Source: Kitasatospora sp. MAA4
GTDB lineage: Bacteria; Actinomycetota; Actinomycetes; Streptomycetales; Streptomycetaceae
Reading direction: 5' to 3'
DNA: 64,000 nucleotides
NCBI RefSeq assembly: GCF_029893355.1
Contig: NZ_JARZAI010000023.1
Span: forward strand, 62,001-126,000
Shown here: piece by piece, positions 56,963-64,000 of the stretch
Position numbering within the stretch: position 1 is the stretch's first letter
How the letters are laid out: every line of letters starts with the position of its first letter
Program-made: the position numbers and the translations under genes
Notes under the pieces: generated by a model
The model's input: only the letters and a program-made list of their open reading frames with translations
Databases searched by the model: none
What the model was told of the DNA's origin: nothing

Positions 56963-59728
56963 TCACCCCCGAATGAGCGTCAGCACCCCGTCCAGCTCCT
57001 CCGGTGTGACCAGCACGTCGCGGGCCTTGGAACCCTCGCTGGGACCCACGATCCCGCGAGACTCCATCAGGTCCATCAGCCGCCCGGCCTTGGCGAAACC
57101 GACCCGCAGCTTGCGCTGGAGCATCGAGGTCGAGCCGAACTGCGTGGAGACCACCAGTTCGACCGCCTGGATCAGCAGGTCGAGGTCGTCCCCGATCTCC
57201 TCGTCGATCTCCTTCTTCGGGCCGCCGCCCACCGTCACGTCGTCCCGGTAGGAGGCGGTGAGCTGATCCTTGCAGTGCTGGACGACGGCCGCGATCTCGG
57301 CCTCGGTGACGAAGGCGCCCTGCATCCGGACCGGCTTGCCGGCGCCCATCGGCAGGAAGAGCGCGTCGCCCTTGCCGATCAGCTTCTCGGCGCCCGGCTG
57401 GTCCAGGATGACCCGGGAGTCGGTCATCGCGGAGGTCGCGAAGGCCAGCCGGGACGGCACGTTGGCCTTGATCAGACCGGTCACCACGTCCACCGAGGGC
57501 CGCTGGGTGGCCAGCACCAGGTGGATACCGGCCGCGCGGGCCAGCTGGGTGATCCGGACCACCGAGTCCTCCACGTCGCGCGGGGCCACCATCATCAGGT
57601 CCGCGAGCTCGTCGACGATCACCAGCAGGTACGGATAGGGCGTCAGGACCCGCTCGCTGCCCAGCGGCGGGGAGACCTTGCCGGACCGGACCGCCGCGTT
57701 GAAGTCGTCCACGTGCCGGAAGCCGTACGCGGCGAGGTCGTCGTAGCGCTGGTCCATCTCGCGGACCACCCACTGCAGTGCCTCGGCCGCCTTCTTCGGG
57801 TTGGTGATGATCGGCGTGATCAGGTGCGGAATGCCCTCGTAGGCCGTCAGTTCGACCCGCTTGGGGTCGACCAGCACCATCCTGACCTCGTCGGGGGTGG
57901 CCCGGGCCAGGATCGAGGTGATCAGGCAGTTGATGCACGAGGACTTGCCCGCGCCGGTGGCGCCGGCGACCAGGATGTGCGGCATCTTGGCCAGGTTGGC
58001 GAGCACCGTGTGGCCCTCGACGTCCTTGCCCATGCCGACCACCATCGGGTGGGTGTCCTCGGCCGCCGACCGCGAGCGCAGCAGGTCGCCGAGGTTGACC
58101 ATCTCGCGGTCGAGGTTGGGGATCTCGATGCCGACCGCCGACTTGCCGGGGATCGGGCTGATGATCCGGACGTCCGCGCTGGCCACCGCGTAGGCGATGT
58201 TCTTGGCCAGCGCGGTGATCCGCTCGACCTTGACGGCCGGGCCCAGCTCGACCTCGTAGCGGGTGACCGTCGGGCCGCGGGTGAAGCCGGTGACCCGGGC
58301 GTCCACCTTGAACTCGCCGAAGACGACGGTCAGCTGGGCCACCACGTCGTCGTTGAGCTTGCTGCGGGTCTTGCCGGGCCCGCCACGCTCCAGGAGGTCC
58401 AGCGGCGGGAGCTGGTAGCCGCCCCCCTCGCTGTCGGTGGAGAACTGGAGCTGCTCCATCCGGTCCGGGGCCGGGGTGTGCTCCGGCGCCTGCGCCGCCT
58501 GGCCGGCCGCGGCGGTGCGGGCCGGCGGCACCGCGGGCTCCTCCGGCGCGGCCGTCCGGTCCTGCACCTGGTGCATCATGCTCGCCACCGCGGGCGAGGC
58601 GGGCACGCCGTACTGCAGCGCGCCCTGGAGGTCGGCGGCCACCCCGGCGGCCAGGTCGCGGGTCTGGAACGGGTCCTTGACGAACATGTCGGGGACGGCC
58701 GGCGCCAGCTCCGGCTCGTCCACCTGCTTGCGACGGCCCCGGCGGCGCCTGCGGGCGCCCACCTCGTCGTCGGGGTCGGCGTCCTCCACGGTGTACGGCA
58801 GCGCCTCGGGGTCGGCGTCCTCCGGCGGCTCGGTGGAGTACTCGTGGTCGTACTCGTCGTACCCCTCGGCAAACTCGTCCAGCCCGTCGGCCGGCGGGCC
58901 GTCGACGATGCCGAGCCGCTGACCGAGGCCCAGAAGCCGCTCGGGGATCCGGTTGACGGGCGTGGCGGTGACCACCAGCAGGCCGAAGAAGGCGACCAGC
59001 AGCAGCAGCGGAACGGCCAGCGGCGGACCGGCCGCGGCCATCATCGGGGTGGAGACCGCCCAGCCGAGGATGCCGCCGGCCTGCCGGATCCTGGTCGCGC
59101 CGCTCTGCATCCCGGGCGCGCCGCAGCCGATGTGCACCAGGCCGAGCACGCCGAGCACCAGCGTGGTCACCCCGATGGCGATCCGCCCGTTCGCCTCCGG
59201 CAGTTCCGGATGGCGCATCAGGCGGATCGCGATCGCCCCGAAGAGCAGCGGGACCAGCACGTCGACGCGGCCGAACAGGCCGCTGACCACGGTGGTGGCA
59301 CCGGAGCCCAGCCAGCCCTGCGGACCGAACCAGGTGCCGGCCGCGGTCACCAGCGCCAGCGCCAGCAGCAGCAGGGCCTGCCCGTCCTTGCGGTGGACCG
59401 GGTGCAGGCCCTTGGCGCCGTCGCCGAAGCCGCGGAAGAGCGCGCCGACACTGTGCGCCAGGCCCAGCCAGCAGGCGCGGACGGCCCGGAAGAGTATCGG
59501 CGGCCGCTGGGCGGGAGGTGGCGCAGGCGCGGCGGCCGGCTTGGCGGCGGCCCTGCGGGAGGGCGGCCTGGGAGCCGCGGCCTTCTTGGCCGGTGCCTTG
59601 GCGGACGCCTTCGCCGGGGCCTTGGCGGCGGCAGCCTTCTTCGGGGTTGCCTTCTTCGCCGGAGCGGCCTTCTTCGAGGCTCCCGGACTCGGGGTGCGTG
59701 CCGCGCTGCCGGGAGTACGTGTGGCCAT
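56963..59728 (-). CDS. ftsK: DNA translocase FtsK
   Basis: Septal DNA pump of 921 residues that clears chromosomes during sporulation septation. Residues 1-75 are a Lys/Ala/Pro-rich tail. Four or so membrane helices lie at about 90-270 (for example LLLLALALVTAAGTW, VLVPLLFGAIAIRL, VPLLLLVAFFGLLVV). A Pro/Glu linker precedes the motor: alpha domain around 480, Walker A GATGAGKSS, Walker B VIVDELADLMM, and the C-terminal gamma winged helix STSMLQRKLRVGFAKAGRLMD, which reads KOPS-like sites. The ATG at 59728 begins MATRTPGSAAR; an upstream GTG frame is unlikely. Confidence 0.95.
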   Translation of the reverse strand: MATRTPGSAARTPSPGASKKAAPAKKATPKKAAAAKAPAKASAKAPAKKAAAPRPPSRRAAAKPAAAPAPPPAQRPPILFRAVRACWLGLAHSVGALFRGFGDGAKGLHPVHRKDGQALLLLALALVTAAGTWFGPQGWLGSGATTVVSGLFGRVDVLVPLLFGAIAIRLMRHPELPEANGRIAIGVTTLVLGVLGLVHIGCGAPGMQSGATRIRQAGGILGWAVSTPMMAAAGPPLAVPLLLLVAFFGLLVVTATPVNRIPERLLGLGQRLGIVDGPPADGLDEFAEGYDEYDHEYSTEPPEDADPEALPYTVEDADPDDEVGARRRRRGRRKQVDEPELAPAVPDMFVKDPFQTRDLAAGVAADLQGALQYGVPASPAVASMMHQVQDRTAAPEEPAVPPARTAAAGQAAQAPEHTPAPDRMEQLQFSTDSEGGGYQLPPLDLLERGGPGKTRSKLNDDVVAQLTVVFGEFKVDARVTGFTRGPTVTRYEVELGPAVKVERITALAKNIAYAVASADVRIISPIPGKSAVGIEIPNLDREMVNLGDLLRSRSAAEDTHPMVVGMGKDVEGHTVLANLAKMPHILVAGATGAGKSSCINCLITSILARATPDEVRMVLVDPKRVELTAYEGIPHLITPIITNPKKAAEALQWVVREMDQRYDDLAAYGFRHVDDFNAAVRSGKVSPPLGSERVLTPYPYLLVIVDELADLMMVAPRDVEDSVVRITQLARAAGIHLVLATQRPSVDVVTGLIKANVPSRLAFATSAMTDSRVILDQPGAEKLIGKGDALFLPMGAGKPVRMQGAFVTEAEIAAVVQHCKDQLTASYRDDVTVGGGPKKEIDEEIGDDLDLLIQAVELVVSTQFGSTSMLQRKLRVGFAKAGRLMDLMESRGIVGPSEGSKARDVLVTPEELDGVLTLIRG

Positions 59729-59864
59729 GGCACCAGAGCCTACCGGCGGGCCGGAGCGCTGGACATGTGACCGACCGCAATGCCCCTGGCGTGTCGCTCC
59801 GGGCCTTCGACACACCGTCACCGGCCTGCCGGTTCACCCTTTCGGAGCACCGGCTGAGGAGGGA

Positions 59865-60524
59865 TCAGTCCGTCGGCGACCGGTCGGCACCGGGACGCAG
59901 GGCCTCCAGCGCGGCGCGCACGGTGGTCAGCTTCTCCTCCAACTGCGCGGCGGCAGCGGCGGCGCCGCCCTCGGGCGAGTCCTCCAGCTGCTTGCTCAGC
60001 GCCTCGGCCAAGTCCTCCACCGCGGCCAGCCGCGCGGAGAGCTCGGCCAGCAGCGGCTCGGCCGAGTGCCCGCCGCGCTGGTCCTGACGGTCGTCCTCCA
60101 ACTGCAGCCGCAACAGCGCGGCCTGCTCCTTGAGCTGGCAGTTCTTCATGTAGAGGTCGACGAAGACCGAGACCTTGGCGCGCAGCACCCACGGGTCGAA
60201 GGGCTTGGAGATGTAGTCCACCGCGCCGGCCGCGTAGCCGCGGAAGGTGTGGTGCGGACCGTGGTTGATCGCGGTCAGGAAGATGATCGGGATGTCCCGG
60301 GTGCGCTCGCGGCGCTTGATGTGGGCGGCCGTCTCGAAGCCGTCCATACCGGGCATCTGAACGTCGAGCAGGATCACCGCGAACTCGTCGGTGAGCAGCG
60401 CCTTGAGCGCCTCCTCACCGGAGACGGCGCGGACCAGCGTCTGGTCGAGCGCCGAGAGGATGGCCTCCAGAGCCAGGAGGTTCTCCGGCCGGTCGTCGAC
60501 CAGGAGGATCTTCGCCTTCTGCAC
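59865..60524 (-). CDS. osaB: Response regulator with coiled-coil output, probable OsaB
   Basis: 219 residues from the GTG at 60524, preceded by AGGAGG. The receiver domain has Asp10/Asp11 (ILLVDDRPENLL), phospho-acceptor Asp54 (VILLDVQMPGMDG) and Lys in YISKPFDPW near 107. There is no DNA-binding domain; the C-terminal half is a coiled coil (LKEQAALLRLQLEDDRQ, LAELSARLAAVEDLAEALSKQLED). This fits OsaB of S. coelicolor, which with the hybrid kinase OsaA is needed for osmoadaptation and development. Encoded downstream of osaA in the same direction, with 268 bases between. Confidence 0.88.
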   Translation of the reverse strand: MQKAKILLVDDRPENLLALEAILSALDQTLVRAVSGEEALKALLTDEFAVILLDVQMPGMDGFETAAHIKRRERTRDIPIIFLTAINHGPHHTFRGYAAGAVDYISKPFDPWVLRAKVSVFVDLYMKNCQLKEQAALLRLQLEDDRQDQRGGHSAEPLLAELSARLAAVEDLAEALSKQLEDSPEGGAAAAAAQLEEKLTTVRAALEALRPGADRSPTD

Positions 60525-60792
60525 TCCGGCCCGCCCTCCTGTCGTGTATCCGCCCTGTTTTCCGAGCGGGAGCACCCGTGTGCCACCCGCCACTGCCCCG
60601 GTCATGCTAGCCGCACCCCCTTGCCCAGCCCTATCGCATGCACCAATGTCACACGAGCACGGCAGGCCCCACCAGCACCCCGCCGCACCGCAGGACGCCC
60701 CGCAGACCTGCGGACCGTCGCCACCCGGTTACTGTTCGCAACGATGAGTGACCCTAGCGGGTTCCCGGTCCGGCCCGCCAGTGAGGGCGGCC

Positions 60793-64000
<3,208 letters not shown>

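Overview
The window is high-GC chromosomal DNA from a member of the Streptomycetaceae (Streptomyces or Kitasatospora). The evidence is a cvn conservon, a cobalamin-dependent nrdJ next to nrdR, an Ala/Lys-rich FtsK, ClgR, the OsaAB pair, and a gene order (osaA-osaB-ftsK-rodZ-rimO-pgsA-cinA-clgR ... recA-recX ... gluABCD ... miaB-miaA-dapF-rshA-hflX ... dinG-lexA-nrdR-nrdJ) that, as I remember it, follows the S. coelicolor core chromosome around SCO5748-SCO5805. I could not run a comparison. I see no tRNA, rRNA, insertion sequence, phage gene or CRISPR array.

Layout from left to right. (1) 1-2404: a carbohydrate ABC importer (lipoprotein binding protein, permease, and the first codons of a second permease at the window edge). 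(2) 2548-7992: a six-gene conservon cvnA-B-C-D-E-F with almost every gene junction overlapping. It ends in two cytochromes P450, one with degenerate P450 motifs. (3) 8258-13298: ribonucleotide reductase nrdJ, its repressor nrdR behind tandem NrdR-box-like sites, and divergent lexA behind a LexA box. (4) 13353-20965: a dinG-type helicase downstream of a four-gene hydroxamate/citrate siderophore operon with the same four enzyme classes as the aerobactin operon. (5) 21232-23563: two tandem secreted lipoprotein serine proteases. (6) 23636-33335: hflX, rshA, dapF, miaA, miaB and small genes. (7) 33438-40189: a lone TAXI-type binding protein, the two-component system gluK/gluR, and the divergent glutamate importer gluABCD. 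(8) 40318-45652: an FAD monooxygenase, RNase Y, recX and recA. (9) 45840-53073: a DUF3046 protein, a subtilase, the giant helicase lhr, a small membrane protein and clgR. (10) 53280-64000: cinA, pgsA, rimO, a RodZ-like protein, ftsK, osaB and the 3' part of osaA.

Functionally the window is rich in genome maintenance and stress control. LexA and RecA form an SOS circuit with visible LexA boxes at both promoters. NrdR controls deoxynucleotide supply. ClgR, HflX, RshA and OsaAB belong to proteolysis, ribosome, stringent and osmotic responses. FtsK serves chromosome segregation at septation. Convergent genes are repeatedly separated by near-perfect GC-rich hairpins that can terminate transcription from both sides. 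The only intergenic stretch over 300 bases is nrdR-lexA (11870-12380). It holds two regulatory regions at its ends, and I see nothing recognisable in about 12030-12265.

Many start codons were moved inward from the longest open frame, using ribosome binding sites, overlaps with the upstream stop codon and family lengths. Names taken from S. coelicolor (glu, osa, cvn, rshA) rest on remembered sequence and synteny and are labelled that way.
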